Positions 17,826 through 27,322 are shown, counted from the stretch's first letter. The stretch: 64,000 nt of DNA from Legionella sp. PATHC035 (GCF_026191115.1 NZ_JAPHOT010000001.1:2051501-2115500), one strand, 5' to 3'. Numbers and translations: made by a program. The notes: generated from the letters alone by a model not told the origin.

Positions 17826-18995
17826 TTAATTACTGAGAAATTGATTCAGGGTGCGCGTTAATCGATTAACTAATTCCTCTATTTCTGCTTCGTTAATGAT
17901 TAATGGGGGTAAAAGTCGTACCACCGTATCAGCAGTAACGTTAAATAATATGCCATTGGCAAGTCCCAGTAAACGAGCGTCAATCGCGGGTCGGTCCAGT
18001 TCGATGCCTATCATGTAGCCTTTACCGCGAATCCCTTTCACACTGGGATTTTCCCCAAGATTTTTGATTAATTGTTCCATTAACAGGGCGCTGTTTTTGG
18101 CGACCTTATCACAAATTTTATCGCGCTCTATAACTTCCAATACGGTTAACGCGGTAGCACAAGCCAGAGGATTGCCACCAAAAGTCGAGCCATGATTACC
18201 TGGTTTAAATAAGTCTTTTGCTCGTTTACTCATCAGACATGCACCGATAGGGACACCGTTACCTAGACCTTTGGCAGTAGTGAGGACATCAGGTTGAATG
18301 TCGTAGTGCATGTAGGTAAAAAGCTTTCCTGTACGGCCATTTCCAGTTTGGATTTCATCCAAAATAAGCATCCAGTCGTGTTGATCACAGAGCTTGGCGA
18401 GGGCGCGAAGGTAGCTCTCTTCCGCAGCATAAATTCCACCTTCACCTTGAATCGGTTCAAGCATCACCGCAACCACATCCTCTCTATTTGCGGCAATCGT
18501 GTGAATGGCATCCAAATCATTAAAAGGCGCGCGAATAAACCCAGGCACTAAGGGCTCAAAACCTGCTTGCACCTTACGGCTCCCAGAAGCAGTTAAAGTG
18601 GCCATGGTGCGACCATGAAACGCTCTTTCCATAACAATAATTGAAGGGGTTTCTATGCCTTTTTTATGACCAAAAAGGCGAGTCAATTTAATCGCTGCCT
18701 CATTTGCTTCGGCACCGGAGTTAGCAAAAAAAGCTTGCTCCATTCCCGTCATGGTTGTCAGCTTTTCAGCGAGTAATTCTTGTTGTTTGATATGAAACGT
18801 ATTGGAGGTATGAATGAGTTTAGCTGCTTGTTGCTGTATGGTTTTTGTCACATCAGGATGGGCGTGTCCTAACCCACAAACTGCTATCCCGCTTAAGGCA
18901 TCAAGATAACTCTTTCCATGTTCGTCATACAACCAAACGCCTTCTCCATGGGTAAAAGTGATTGGCATGGGATTGTAACTTGTAATTAGAGCCAT
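17826..18995 (-). CDS. argD: Acetylornithine/succinyldiaminopimelate-type aminotransferase
   Basis: 389 aa class III PLP aminotransferase. Seen: ALSGIAVCGLGHAHPDV near the N-terminus, FANSGAEANEAAIKL at 90-104, LDEIQTGNGRTG from 212, and the PLP lysine K242 in TTAKGLGNGVPIGA. Length and motifs fit ArgD/AstC/GabT-like enzymes, ArgD best. No other arginine genes lie nearby, so a role in ornithine or lysine-precursor metabolism is by family only. Convergent with the preceding aminotransferase. Confidence 0.82.
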   Translation of the reverse strand: MALITSYNPMPITFTHGEGVWLYDEHGKSYLDALSGIAVCGLGHAHPDVTKTIQQQAAKLIHTSNTFHIKQQELLAEKLTTMTGMEQAFFANSGAEANEAAIKLTRLFGHKKGIETPSIIVMERAFHGRTMATLTASGSRKVQAGFEPLVPGFIRAPFNDLDAIHTIAANREDVVAVMLEPIQGEGGIYAAEESYLRALAKLCDQHDWMLILDEIQTGNGRTGKLFTYMHYDIQPDVLTTAKGLGNGVPIGACLMSKRAKDLFKPGNHGSTFGGNPLACATALTVLEVIERDKICDKVAKNSALLMEQLIKNLGENPSVKGIRGKGYMIGIELDRPAIDARLLGLANGILFNVTADTVVRLLPPLIINEAEIEELVNRLTRTLNQFLSN

Positions 18996-19037
18996 AATAT
19001 TTTCCTTAAAACTGAAGGATGTCCACTACTCAAAAAT

Positions 19038-19078
19038 GATCTCTCCCATTTAAGAGAGAGATAGTGAGGGTGCCATTA
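19038..19078. repeat. Short CTCTCCC / GAGAGAG repeat, family C
   Basis: CTCTCCCATTT followed by AGAGAGAGATAGTGAGGGTG, a partial copy of the dispersed repeat, in the gap between sodB and argD. Confidence 0.45.
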
Positions 19079-19138
19079 TAGCCACAACTTTCTTTGCTTG
19101 GGTATAGGTAAAGACCCCCTCAGTAAAAAAGAACGAAC

Positions 19139-19717
19139 TTATTTTAGATTGCCGGCTACAAAATCCCAATTGACTAAAGCCCAGAACGCAGAAACGTAGT
19201 CCGGACGCACATTACGATAGTCAATATAATAAGCATGCTCCCAGACATCGCAAGTCAATAATGCGGTTAAACCTTCAGTCATCGGAGTGCCTGCATTACT
19301 GGTGCTGATTATTTTTAAAGCGCCCGTATTATCTTGAACAAGCCAGGCCCAGCCAGAACCAAAAGTTGTGATTGCGGTTTGAGTGAATTGCTCTTTAAAT
19401 TTACTGAAGGATTCAAAATGTTTATTGATCGCTTCAGCTAACTTTCCTTTGGGCTCACCACCACCATTGGGGCTCAGGCAATGCCAATAAAAGGTGTGAT
19501 TCCAAACTTGTGCGGCATTATTAAATATTCCGCCTTTTGATTTTTTGATGATCTCTTCCAGGTCCATGGATTCAAATTCGGTTCCAGGAATAAGTTTGTT
19601 CAAATTGGTCACGTAGGCTTGATGATGTTTGCCGTAATGATACTCTAGGGTTTCACTGGAAATATGGGGTTCTAACGCATTCTTGGCATATGGTAACTCA
19701 GGCAATGTAAATGTCAT
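19139..19717 (-). CDS. sodB: Iron superoxide dismutase
   Basis: 192 aa, standard SodB length. Metal ligands H27, H74, D157 and H161 (DVWEHAYY), and Gln70 in AAQVWNH, the position that marks the iron type. It disproportionates superoxide in the cytoplasm. A strong AGGAGAT ribosome binding site precedes the ATG. Divergent from grxD, and part of a local oxidative-stress group with grxD and the peroxiredoxin. Confidence 0.96.
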   Translation of the reverse strand: MTFTLPELPYAKNALEPHISSETLEYHYGKHHQAYVTNLNKLIPGTEFESMDLEEIIKKSKGGIFNNAAQVWNHTFYWHCLSPNGGGEPKGKLAEAINKHFESFSKFKEQFTQTAITTFGSGWAWLVQDNTGALKIISTSNAGTPMTEGLTALLTCDVWEHAYYIDYRNVRPDYVSAFWALVNWDFVAGNLK

Positions 19718-20020
19718 CCTAATCTCCTATTATTTTATTTTGCCGGTAAGTTTAGCAGGAAGGACATGATATTCAATGAAGATCGTCGATAATAACGAAA
19801 AAAGCAGTGAGGTGACAGTAACTCCTGGCGTGATGTTATAAAAGAACATGAGCGAGTACCTGATATCAGGATTTCTTTGGTTATTATTAGATCAAATGGG
19901 ACATTAGTTGGCTTTTTGCCTAGGATCTGTTAATCTATTGTGCTAAAAATTTATTGGTTGCGGGCCCAACAGGTTTTCGCGATAATGAGTGTAATTAATT
20001 TTATTATTTAAGGTGTGTGA
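19718..20020. other. Intergenic region between divergent sodB and grxD
   Basis: 303 bp, AT-rich. Must contain both promoters; I see no clear Fur, OxyR or other operator and no conserved hairpin. Confidence 0.4.
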
Positions 20021-20338
20021 GTGGAAACTTTAGAAAAAATTAAAAAGCAAATAGCAGAAAATGCCATTCTACTTTATATGAAAGGATCGCCAAAAATGCC
20101 ACAATGCGGATTTTCTGCGCGTGCGGTACAATGCATTGAGTCATGTGGTGTCGATTTTGCCTATGTCGATGTTCTAGCTAATCCTGACATTCGCCAAACA
20201 TTACCACAATATTCTGATTGGCCGACTTTCCCACAACTCTATGTGAAGGGAGAGTTAATCGGTGGTTCTGATATTATTGCCGAGCTGTTCCAACAAGGTG
20301 AATTAGAAACCATGTTGCGTGATGCAATTGCGGCATAA
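20021..20338 (+). CDS. grxD: Monothiol glutaredoxin
   Basis: 105 aa. The CGFS active site has its cysteine at residue 29 (PQCGFSARA), with TFPQLYVKGELIGGSDI for glutathione binding. GrxD-type proteins carry and transfer [2Fe-2S] clusters with BolA partners. A GTG start is used, at the position homologues begin (METLEKIKKQI), after AAGGTGTG. It lies 49 bp upstream of the peroxiredoxin gene and is probably co-transcribed. Confidence 0.94.
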   Translation: METLEKIKKQIAENAILLYMKGSPKMPQCGFSARAVQCIESCGVDFAYVDVLANPDIRQTLPQYSDWPTFPQLYVKGELIGGSDIIAELFQQGELETMLRDAIAA

Positions 20339-20387
20339 TGAATGAGTGAATACCATAAATAATAACTAAAATGACGGAGATCATAGA

Positions 20388-20993
20388 ATGAGTGTATTAG
20401 TGGGACGAAAAGCCCCTGATTTTACCGTAGCGGCTGTTATGCCTAACGGTGAGATTATGGATAAATTTAATTTACACGAGCATTTAAAAGGTAAGTACGG
20501 TCTCGTATTTTTTTATCCTCTTGATTTTACTTTTGTATGTCCTTCTGAATTGATTGCTTTAGATCATCGACTCGATGAGTTCAAAAGCCGTAATGTGGAA
20601 GTGGTGGCTGTTTCTATTGATTCACACTTTACTCATAACGCATACAGAAATACTCCAATTAATAAGGGAGGCATAGGTCCTGTTCGCTTTACTATGGCTG
20701 CTGACATTACCCATAGTATTTGCCAATCTTATGGAGTTGAACATCCTGCTGCAGGTGTGGCATTCCGCGGCGCATTTATTATTGATACGAATGGCGTAGT
20801 CCGCTCACAAATCGTTAATGATTTGCCTATCGGTCGTAATATGGATGAAATTATAAGAATCATTGATGCGGTACAGCACTTTGAAGAAAATGGTGAAGTG
20901 TGTCCGGCAGGCTGGCAAAAAGGTAAAGCCGGGATGAAGGCATCTACTGAAGGTGTGGCTGCTTATTTGGCAGAGCATTCTGAAAACCTATAA
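20388..20993 (+). CDS. Typical 2-Cys peroxiredoxin (AhpC/Prx1 type)
   Basis: 201 aa. Peroxidatic cysteine C51 in DFTFVCPSE; resolving cysteine C172 in EVCPAGWQKG; an extended C-terminal helix follows. It reduces peroxides. No ahpF or ahpD reductase gene is adjacent, so a thioredoxin or glutaredoxin partner is likely, and grxD sits just upstream. Ends facing rnt. Confidence 0.93.
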   Translation: MSVLVGRKAPDFTVAAVMPNGEIMDKFNLHEHLKGKYGLVFFYPLDFTFVCPSELIALDHRLDEFKSRNVEVVAVSIDSHFTHNAYRNTPINKGGIGPVRFTMAADITHSICQSYGVEHPAAGVAFRGAFIIDTNGVVRSQIVNDLPIGRNMDEIIRIIDAVQHFEENGEVCPAGWQKGKAGMKASTEGVAAYLAEHSENL

Positions 20994-21003
20994 TTCGAGT
21001 ATC

Positions 21004-21120
21004 AAGAACCTCCTCTTCTCACTCTGAGAGAGGGGGGAATTGAAAAAGCATCAAGAACAACAAGTACCCCATCTGTCCTTATGGACATCTTCTCTTTTTG
21101 GGGAGAAGAGCCCTCTTCAA
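21004..21120. repeat. Composite family C repeat (two hairpins) between peroxiredoxin gene and rnt
   Basis: CTCCTCTTCTCACTCTGAGAGAGGGGGG at the left, then CTTCTCTTTTTGGGGAGAAGAGCCC further right, both imperfect palindromes of the CTCTCCC family. They lie between convergent genes and could serve as terminators. Confidence 0.5.
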
Positions 21121-21159
21121 ATAAATACCAGGTTGAAAAATTCGACACTTCAAATCGAA

Positions 21160-21807
21160 TCATTTTTTGCTCGATGTCGTTGCAGTCTCTTGCATCATTT
21201 TCCACATATTGGCCATATGACAAAATAAATCAGCCGTCTTTTCTGCGTCATAAATGGCTGAGTGTGCTTCTTGAGCATTAAATTGAATTTTTGCTGCCTG
21301 AGCAGCTTTGGCTAATACCGTTTGTCCATAAATGAATCCGCCTAAGGTTGCTGTATCAAAGCAAGTAAAGGAGTGGAATGGCGATTTAACACCGGTTCTT
21401 TTTATTGCTTCCTTTATAAATAACAAATCAAACCAAGCATTATGGCCAACTAACACAGCGCGTTGGCATTGAGTTTTTTTAAGTGCAGCAAAAATAGGCT
21501 GAAATAAATTTTCTAATGCAATTTTCTCATCAACAGCAAAACGCAGGGGTTGATAAGGATCAATTTGATTGAATTCCAGAGATTTTTGATCTAATTCAGC
21601 ACCTGGAAACGGCAAAATATGCTCGAAGTAACTTTCTCCACGGTGAAAATGACCTTGTTCATCCATACAAATGAATACAATACACATTTCGAGTAATGCA
21701 TTTTTATAGGGATCGACGCCGGCAGTTTCTACGTCAACGACTACCGGTAAAAATCCACGAAATCGTTCTTTTAGATTAAGGCAAGGCAAACTATCGTACG
21801 GGTTCAT
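21160..21807 (-). CDS. rnt: Ribonuclease T
   Basis: 215 aa from the ATG at 21807, the family's normal length; the frame is open further upstream inside pyrC, which is an artefact. DEDDh exonuclease motifs: Exo I VVVDVETAGVDP (D25, E27), Exo II HNAWFDLLFIKEA, and Exo III AHSAIYDAEKTADLF. It trims the 3' ends of tRNAs and other stable RNAs. The start overlaps the 3' end of pyrC by 17 bp, so the two are coupled in a pyrC-rnt operon. Confidence 0.94.
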   Translation of the reverse strand: MNPYDSLPCLNLKERFRGFLPVVVDVETAGVDPYKNALLEMCIVFICMDEQGHFHRGESYFEHILPFPGAELDQKSLEFNQIDPYQPLRFAVDEKIALENLFQPIFAALKKTQCQRAVLVGHNAWFDLLFIKEAIKRTGVKSPFHSFTCFDTATLGGFIYGQTVLAKAAQAAKIQFNAQEAHSAIYDAEKTADLFCHMANMWKMMQETATTSSKK

Positions 21808-22828
21808 GTATACTCCATGGTATGGTTTCACCCGCAGCAATTGGGACAACTTGACTTGAGCCGAAAGGCAGATGGTTAGGTATCGTGTGTGGCGATTTAA
21901 CCAATTCAATAGTCTGCTGATTAGGGGGTAATTGATAGAATTCGGCACCGAAACGACTGAGAAAGTTGTTGAGTTGTTTTAACTGGTTCAGCTCCTCAAA
22001 CACCTGTGCATACAAAGCAACTGCGAATGGGGCCGAATAAATTCCTGCACAGCCACAAGCAGTTTCCTTCGCACTGACACTGTGTGGGGCACTGTCTGTG
22101 CCGGCAAAAAACTTTGGATTACCACTGCATGCGGCCTTCTGTAACGCTTTTTGATCCTGTTCATGTTTCAAAATAGGCAAGCAGTAATAATGCGGTCTGA
22201 CTCCGCCAACGAGCAATTTATTGCGATTGTATAATAAGTGGTGCGGCGTAATCGTCGCGGCAACAGTTGCTGGGGCTTCAGTCACAAATTCGACAGCAGC
22301 TTGGGTCGATATATGCTCAAAAACAATACGTAACCTGGGAAAATTATTCACTATGAGTTTTAAATACTCATCAATGAATAGAGACTCGCGTTCAAAAATA
22401 TCGCTGTGAGTTACTTCCCCATGAATTTGCAGCACCAAATTGCTATTTTGTAAGGTTTCAAAAAGGGGATAAAGATCTTTAAGAGATTTTGCACCTGCTT
22501 CAGAATTAGTGGTTGCTCCGGCTGGATAAAGTTTGGCACCGAGAATATAAGGAATATGAGCTGCTTGCTGCAATTCGTCAGCGCTCACAGAGTCATTGAG
22601 ATAAAAAGTCATATAAGGTTCAAAATTTGTGCCTTTAGGAATGGCAGTGAGAATTCGATTTCTATAGGCGTCAATGGAAGATAATGTAGTGAGAGCCGGT
22701 TTAAGATTCGGCATAATTAACGCACGAGCAAAGTGTTGTGCACTATCTGCCACAGTATGTTGTAGCATCTCATGATCTCTAAGATGGACATGCCAATCAT
22801 CAGGACGATTAATTATTAATGTTTGCAT
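21791..22828 (-). CDS. pyrC: Dihydroorotase
   Basis: 345 aa from the ATG at 22828 (MQTLIINRPDDWHVHLRDHEML), the E. coli-like class II length; 32 extra upstream codons are not homologous. Metal ligands H13 and H15, the carboxylated lysine in LGAKLYPAGATTNS, and the catalytic Asp in FAGTDSAPHS. It catalyses the third step of de novo pyrimidine synthesis. Coupled to rnt downstream and divergent from motY. Confidence 0.96.
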   Translation of the reverse strand: MQTLIINRPDDWHVHLRDHEMLQHTVADSAQHFARALIMPNLKPALTTLSSIDAYRNRILTAIPKGTNFEPYMTFYLNDSVSADELQQAAHIPYILGAKLYPAGATTNSEAGAKSLKDLYPLFETLQNSNLVLQIHGEVTHSDIFERESLFIDEYLKLIVNNFPRLRIVFEHISTQAAVEFVTEAPATVAATITPHHLLYNRNKLLVGGVRPHYYCLPILKHEQDQKALQKAACSGNPKFFAGTDSAPHSVSAKETACGCAGIYSAPFAVALYAQVFEELNQLKQLNNFLSRFGAEFYQLPPNQQTIELVKSPHTIPNHLPFGSSQVVPIAAGETIPWSIHEPVR

Positions 22829-22897
22829 AGTAAAGATTCCTGCGTTCTTGCCGATAACTAAGGATAACATGAAATGAGTGGCAGGAATGAATAAAAG

Positions 22898-23779
22898 ATG
22901 GCATTTGTGGATCACAAAGGACAATTTCTAACATGTGTTGCGTTGAGCGCCATGCTTACAATAAGTACGGCATACCCCATGACACAAGTTCATTTTGCAA
23001 ATCCCTTAGGGGCAAAGGGATGGCGAGTAAGCCGTAATCCACTTCGATGTGGCCTATCTCTTACTATTCCAAATTATGGGATCGCGTATTTTGAACAATA
23101 TGCTACAAAATCCCCCCATTTCATTCTACGAACTTGGGATGAAGTCCAGCGATATTTACCCGCTAAACTGATTATAAAATCACCTATGTGGAAACCGGCT
23201 GGACCGACCGCTTTAGCAGGGCAATTAACGGTTAAACCGGGCGAATACGGTATTTATCTACGACGGGACTCAACGTTAAAGTTACTGACCTTTTTATTAA
23301 AAGGTTATGAACCCAATTTCATTTACCGTGCAGAAACAGGAATGAGCACCACAATTGCCTTATCCCCTATTGGGTTTCAGAAACCTTATTCCCGTTATCA
23401 AGAATGTATTGGCAATCTATTGCCGTTTGATTACCAACAAATAAGAGAAAGTGTCTTTCATTATAACGAAGATGATAGAGAGTTAACGGATGCCTATAAA
23501 AATCAATTGCGCCGGATTGCCCGATATGTGGATGCAGACCCACAAATCCAACAAATAAGAGTAGTGGGTTATGCTGATGCGAATGGGCGTAAGGGTTATA
23601 ACAATGCAATATCCGAAGACAGGGCACGGGTCGTTAAAAAGTATCTATTACAGCTTGGTGTTCCTAAAGAAAAGCTCCATGTGACTTGGGTTGGTGAGCT
23701 TTATCCTATCGCTAGAAATGATACGGATGCAGGCCGGGCAGCAAACCGAAGAGTTGAGATCACGCTCATCAAAAAATAG
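22898..23779 (+). CDS. motY: MotY-like flagellar T-ring protein (OmpA/MotB C-terminal domain)
   Basis: 293 aa. Signal peptide (~1-26), then a MotY-specific N-terminal domain of ~150 residues, and a peptidoglycan-binding OmpA-like domain from ~170 with IRVVGYADANGRKGYNNAISEDRARVVKKYL and GRAANRRVEI. MotY anchors the stator around the basal body in polar-flagellated gammaproteobacteria. The pyrC-rnt-motY neighbourhood is also known in Pseudomonas, which supports the call. An AT-rich gap of nearly 400 bp follows. Confidence 0.85.
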   Translation: MAFVDHKGQFLTCVALSAMLTISTAYPMTQVHFANPLGAKGWRVSRNPLRCGLSLTIPNYGIAYFEQYATKSPHFILRTWDEVQRYLPAKLIIKSPMWKPAGPTALAGQLTVKPGEYGIYLRRDSTLKLLTFLLKGYEPNFIYRAETGMSTTIALSPIGFQKPYSRYQECIGNLLPFDYQQIRESVFHYNEDDRELTDAYKNQLRRIARYVDADPQIQQIRVVGYADANGRKGYNNAISEDRARVVKKYLLQLGVPKEKLHVTWVGELYPIARNDTDAGRAANRRVEITLIKK

Positions 23780-24166
23780 ATGTGAAAAATTATGTTTAAA
23801 CCATTTATACGTCATTTAATTAAAATAATGGTTGCAAGTTATAATTTATTCTCTATATTACTATCCTTAGCATTTGACTTTTTGTGCAACCTTTACCGGT
23901 CATCGCTACAGCTGATTACAATCAGCATGACGATTTAAAGAATTACCATGCTGCTCAAAAAAAATATCCAATGAACAAAAAAGACATATCTCATTGAAAA
24001 ATATTAATTTTTTTTAGTAAATTTCTTGACTTATTTCATTCCACTGCTAATACTCACACTGTTGCATGCATCGACCTGAAGCGACGAAGGCATGCTAATG
24101 ACAACTCCTAGTAGAGAGTTATCAATAGAAATAGGAAACAATAATAATTTATGCGGAGACATAAGC
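23780..24166. other. AT-rich upstream region of the first MOMP gene with promoter and leader hairpin
   Basis: 387 bp. TTGACT at 24026-24031 lies 16 bp before TAATAC (24048-24053), a weak -10. A stem GCATGC/GCATGC (24064-24069, 24090-24095) lies near the expected mRNA 5' end. The rest is AT-rich and holds no gene that I can see. Confidence 0.5.
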
Positions 24167-25126
24167 ATGTTAAGTTTAAAGAAAACAACTTTAGCTATAT
24201 TAGCTTTGGGCAGCAGTTCACTATTTGCTGGTACCATGGGGCCAGTTTGTACCCCAGGTAACGTTACAGTTCCATGCCCAAGTACTGGATGGGACGTTGG
24301 TGGACAAGCTCTTATTTTACAAGTAATGACTGATAACAACATTTCCTTAGATTTAGATGTTACCCCAAATGGTGTTTCTCTTGACACTGATTTGTCTGCA
24401 CAATGGGACTGGGGTTTCCAAATTGAAGGTTCTTACCACTTTAATACTGGTAATGACATTACTTTAACCTGGTATCATTTAGACACTGGCTGGAATAACC
24501 ACGAGTTTAATCCGGAGTTTGACCCAGATTTATTAGTTGGTTATGGCCACAAGAACAGATGGGATGCAGTAAACGGTGAAATGGGTCAATTCGTTGACTT
24601 CAGCGCGAACAAGAAAATCCGTTTCCATGGTGGTTTCCAATTCGCTAGCATCAAGAGAAGCATGCACCAATTTGCCTTTGAAGCTCCTGAAGTTAATGAA
24701 GAAGAATTAGGTGTTGATGTAGGCCTAGAAGGTAGCACTCAATACAACGGTTTCGGTCCACGCACCGGTATCGACATGAACTACGTATTCGGTAACGGCT
24801 TTGGTATTTATGCTAAAGCAGCTACTGCAATATTAGTCGGTACATCGAAGCACGGATTTGACCTTGATGTGTTCGACCCCGCAACTGGCCTTTTAGCAGC
24901 TGATTTCGATGTTAGTGGAAGCAGAACTGCAATTGTTCCAGAATTAGAAGCCAAGTTAGGTGCTAGCTATGACTATGCGATGGCACAAGGCGACCTGATT
25001 CTTGACGCGGGTTACATGTGGTTTAACTACTTTCATGCGTTAAATGCAACCGTTCTGCCTGTAACTGCTACTGATTTTGGCGCTGCAGGTCCTTATTTCG
25101 GTCTGAAGTATATAGGAAACATTTAA
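24167..25126 (+). CDS. Legionella major outer membrane protein (MOMP) family, copy 1
   Basis: 319 aa from the ATG at 24167, after a GGAG site; upstream in-frame codons do not belong. Signal peptide [17 protein letters not shown], then the family hallmark [16 protein letters not shown] with paired cysteines, and a beta-barrel with aromatic strand ends up to a C-terminal strand (YFGLKYIGN). MOMP is a cation-selective porin and complement C3 acceptor in L. pneumophila. It is followed in tandem by a near-identical paralogue. 439 bp (24315-24753) are identical to that paralogue. Confidence 0.92.
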   Translation: MLSLKKTTLAILALGSSSLFAGTMGPVCTPGNVTVPCPSTGWDVGGQALILQVMTDNNISLDLDVTPNGVSLDTDLSAQWDWGFQIEGSYHFNTGNDITLTWYHLDTGWNNHEFNPEFDPDLLVGYGHKNRWDAVNGEMGQFVDFSANKKIRFHGGFQFASIKRSMHQFAFEAPEVNEEELGVDVGLEGSTQYNGFGPRTGIDMNYVFGNGFGIYAKAATAILVGTSKHGFDLDVFDPATGLLAADFDVSGSRTAIVPELEAKLGASYDYAMAQGDLILDAGYMWFNYFHALNATVLPVTATDFGAAGPYFGLKYIGNI

Positions 25127-25160
25127 TTCGCTATCATTTTAATAAATTTAATCAATACTG

Positions 25161-25189
25161 TTGACTTTATGAAAGTCCGGTTGGATAAT
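25161..25189 (+). promoter_or_regulatory. Strong sigma-70 promoter of MOMP copy 2
   Basis: TTGACT (25161-25166), 17 bp, GATAAT (25184-25189): five of six matches in each hexamer at the ideal spacing, upstream of the second MOMP gene. Confidence 0.75.
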
Positions 25190-25239
25190 TGAGCAAGGTA
25201 CGCTCTCGGTATAGAGCGAATATGCGTACCGTTGCTCAA
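25189..25239 (+). promoter_or_regulatory. Long leader hairpin of MOMP copy 2 mRNA
   Basis: Arms TTGAGCAAGGTACGC (25189-25203) and GCGTACCGTTGCTCAA (25224-25239) pair with one bulged base. A smaller nested pair GCTCT/AGAGC falls in the loop. With a start about 7 nt after the -10, the mRNA would begin almost at the GGTACGC arm, giving a 5'-terminal stem-loop of the kind that stabilises ompA mRNA. Confidence 0.6.
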
Positions 25240-25288
25240 TATTAAAATTGGTAACGAACGGAAATAATAATAAAAAGTGGAGATAAGC

Positions 25289-26248
25289 ATGTTAAATTTG
25301 AAAAAAACAGCGTTAGCTGTTCTTGCTTTAGGTAGCAGTGCAGTATTCGCTGGTACCATGGGCCCAGTTTGCACCCCAGGTAATGTTACTGTTCCTTGCC
25401 CAAGCAGTGCATGGGATATCGGTGGACAAGCTCTTGTTTTACAAGTAATGACTGATAACAACATTTCCTTAGATTTAGATGTTACCCCAAATGGTGTTTC
25501 TCTTGACACTGATTTGTCTGCACAATGGGACTGGGGTTTCCAAATTGAAGGTTCTTACCACTTTAATACTGGTAATGACATTACTTTAACCTGGTATCAT
25601 TTAGACACTGGCTGGAATAACCACGAGTTTAATCCGGAGTTTGACCCAGATTTATTAGTTGGTTATGGCCACAAGAACAGATGGGATGCAGTAAACGGTG
25701 AAATGGGTCAATTCGTTGACTTCAGCGCGAACAAGAAAATCCGTTTCCATGGTGGTTTCCAATTCGCTAGCATCAAGAGAAGCATGCACCAATTTGCCTT
25801 TGAAGCTCCTGAAGTTAATGAAGAAGAATTAGGTGTTGATGTAGGCCTAGAAGGTAGCACTCAATACAACGGTTTTGGTCCACGTACTGGTATTGACATG
25901 AACTACGTATTCGGTAACGGCTTCGGTATTTATGCTAAAGCAGCTACTGCAATATTAGTCGGTACAGCAAAGCATGGATTTGATCTTGATACATTCGATC
26001 CAGCAACTGGTCTTTTGGTAGCTGATTTCGATGTTAGCGGAAGCAGAACTGCAATCGTTCCAGAATTAGAAGCTAAATTAGGTGCTAACTACACTTATGC
26101 AATGGCACAAGGTGATTTAACTCTGGATGCTGGTTACATGTGGTTTAACTACTTCCATGCATTGAATGCAACTGTATTGCCAGTTACTGCAACTGACTTC
26201 GGTGCTGCTGGTCCTTACTTCGGTCTGAAGTATGTAGGAAATGTTTAA
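25289..26248 (+). CDS. Legionella major outer membrane protein (MOMP) family, copy 2
   Basis: 319 aa from the ATG at 25289 ([21 protein letters not shown]), after a GGAG site. Same architecture as copy 1: cysteine motif [16 protein letters not shown] and barrel ending [10 protein letters not shown]. The central 439 bp are identical to copy 1, while both flanks differ at many mostly synonymous sites. It has its own strong promoter and leader hairpin upstream and a clear terminator downstream, so it is probably the major expressed copy. Confidence 0.93.
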   Translation: MLNLKKTALAVLALGSSAVFAGTMGPVCTPGNVTVPCPSSAWDIGGQALVLQVMTDNNISLDLDVTPNGVSLDTDLSAQWDWGFQIEGSYHFNTGNDITLTWYHLDTGWNNHEFNPEFDPDLLVGYGHKNRWDAVNGEMGQFVDFSANKKIRFHGGFQFASIKRSMHQFAFEAPEVNEEELGVDVGLEGSTQYNGFGPRTGIDMNYVFGNGFGIYAKAATAILVGTAKHGFDLDTFDPATGLLVADFDVSGSRTAIVPELEAKLGANYTYAMAQGDLTLDAGYMWFNYFHALNATVLPVTATDFGAAGPYFGLKYVGNV

Positions 26249-26272
26249 TTTCTTAATTGATTAAGATCTTAT

Positions 26273-26305
26273 AAAAGCCCGTCATTAATGATGGGCTTTT
26301 TTTTT
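26273..26305 (+). terminator. Rho-independent terminator after MOMP copy 2
   Basis: AAAAGCCC/GGGCTTTT arms (26273-26280, 26293-26300) with CATTAATG in the loop, followed by a run of T to 26305. Confidence 0.9.
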
Positions 26306-26319
26306 CTAATGGAGTATTC

Positions 26320-27282
26320 ATGTTTAAGAAAGCAACTATATCTATGTTAGGATTGGTAGCAAGCGTAGCTACTGCAGGTAGCATGGGTCCAGCATGCACC
26401 CCAAGTAATGTTACCGTTCCATGTATTACAAATCTCTGGGACTTTGGTGCACAAGCGCTTTATCTAAGATCAATTTATGGTCCTGCCAAAGCCATAGAAT
26501 TTGGTGCATTGCCTCTAAATAAAGAAATAAAAAATGATTGGAATTGGGGCTATCGTTTAGAAGGCTCTTATCATTTTAATACCGGAAATGATATAACCAT
26601 TAACTGGATGCATTTTAGTACATCCATTGATCCAACAGAATTTTTAGGTGTTCTTACTATTCCTGCAATAGGCCTACCGGAAATTCCGGCTCCTTTTGAA
26701 TTAATTAGTCGTAATAGAATAGACCAAGTTAACGTAGTTATGGGGCAGTACACCGATCTCAGTATGCGAGACAAGATGCGGTTCTACGGGGGGTTACAAT
26801 ATGCGAATATTGAATCAACATCTAAAAACTACTACATAACCGAGGAAATTCCCTTTATTGGAAGTAATCCATTTACCAAATTTGACAATAGTGATTACAA
26901 AGGTATCGGACCAGTTGTTGGAATTGATTACGCCTATTACATTACCAACTCACTTAGCCTAACCGCAAACGGTGCAGGATCTATTCTCATTGGAACCAAT
27001 AAGTATCATGCTGGTTTTGTCGTCTCACCGACTGAGGCTATTGTAGAACAAGTATTTTTCCGTAAAAAGGGTGTTGTTCCAAGCCTAGAAGCCAAACTTG
27101 GGGTGAATTATGCACATAATACACCAATAGGGATGGCAAACATTCAAGCGGGCTATCAGGTAGTCAATTACTTTAACGTACTGCAAGATCAATTATTCCC
27201 CAATTTATTTGGTCCTGTTCGTCCAGTGGATTATGGCGTTTTTGGTCCCTATTTTGGTCTAAAGTTAATTGGTAATGCCTAA
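26320..27282 (+). CDS. Diverged MOMP-family outer membrane protein, copy 3
   Basis: 320 aa. Signal peptide, then GSMGPACTPSNVTVPC, the same cysteine motif as the two upstream porins, and shared strands ([25 protein letters not shown]). The rest is clearly diverged, with different loops around residues 90-130 and 160-200. It follows the copy 2 terminator by only 15 bp, so it relies on read-through or on a promoter inside copy 2. Predicted porin; the function of the diverged loops is unknown. Confidence 0.88.
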   Translation: MFKKATISMLGLVASVATAGSMGPACTPSNVTVPCITNLWDFGAQALYLRSIYGPAKAIEFGALPLNKEIKNDWNWGYRLEGSYHFNTGNDITINWMHFSTSIDPTEFLGVLTIPAIGLPEIPAPFELISRNRIDQVNVVMGQYTDLSMRDKMRFYGGLQYANIESTSKNYYITEEIPFIGSNPFTKFDNSDYKGIGPVVGIDYAYYITNSLSLTANGAGSILIGTNKYHAGFVVSPTEAIVEQVFFRKKGVVPSLEAKLGVNYAHNTPIGMANIQAGYQVVNYFNVLQDQLFPNLFGPVRPVDYGVFGPYFGLKLIGNA

Positions 27283-27322
27283 AATAGCGACAATTCCCTA
27301 ATTTAAGACAATCATCTAATTG

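Noticed and set aside
21807..21948. N-terminal extension of RNase T
   Set aside because: The extra 47 codons fall inside pyrC and are not seen in RNase T proteins; the ATG at 21807 gives the standard 215 aa.
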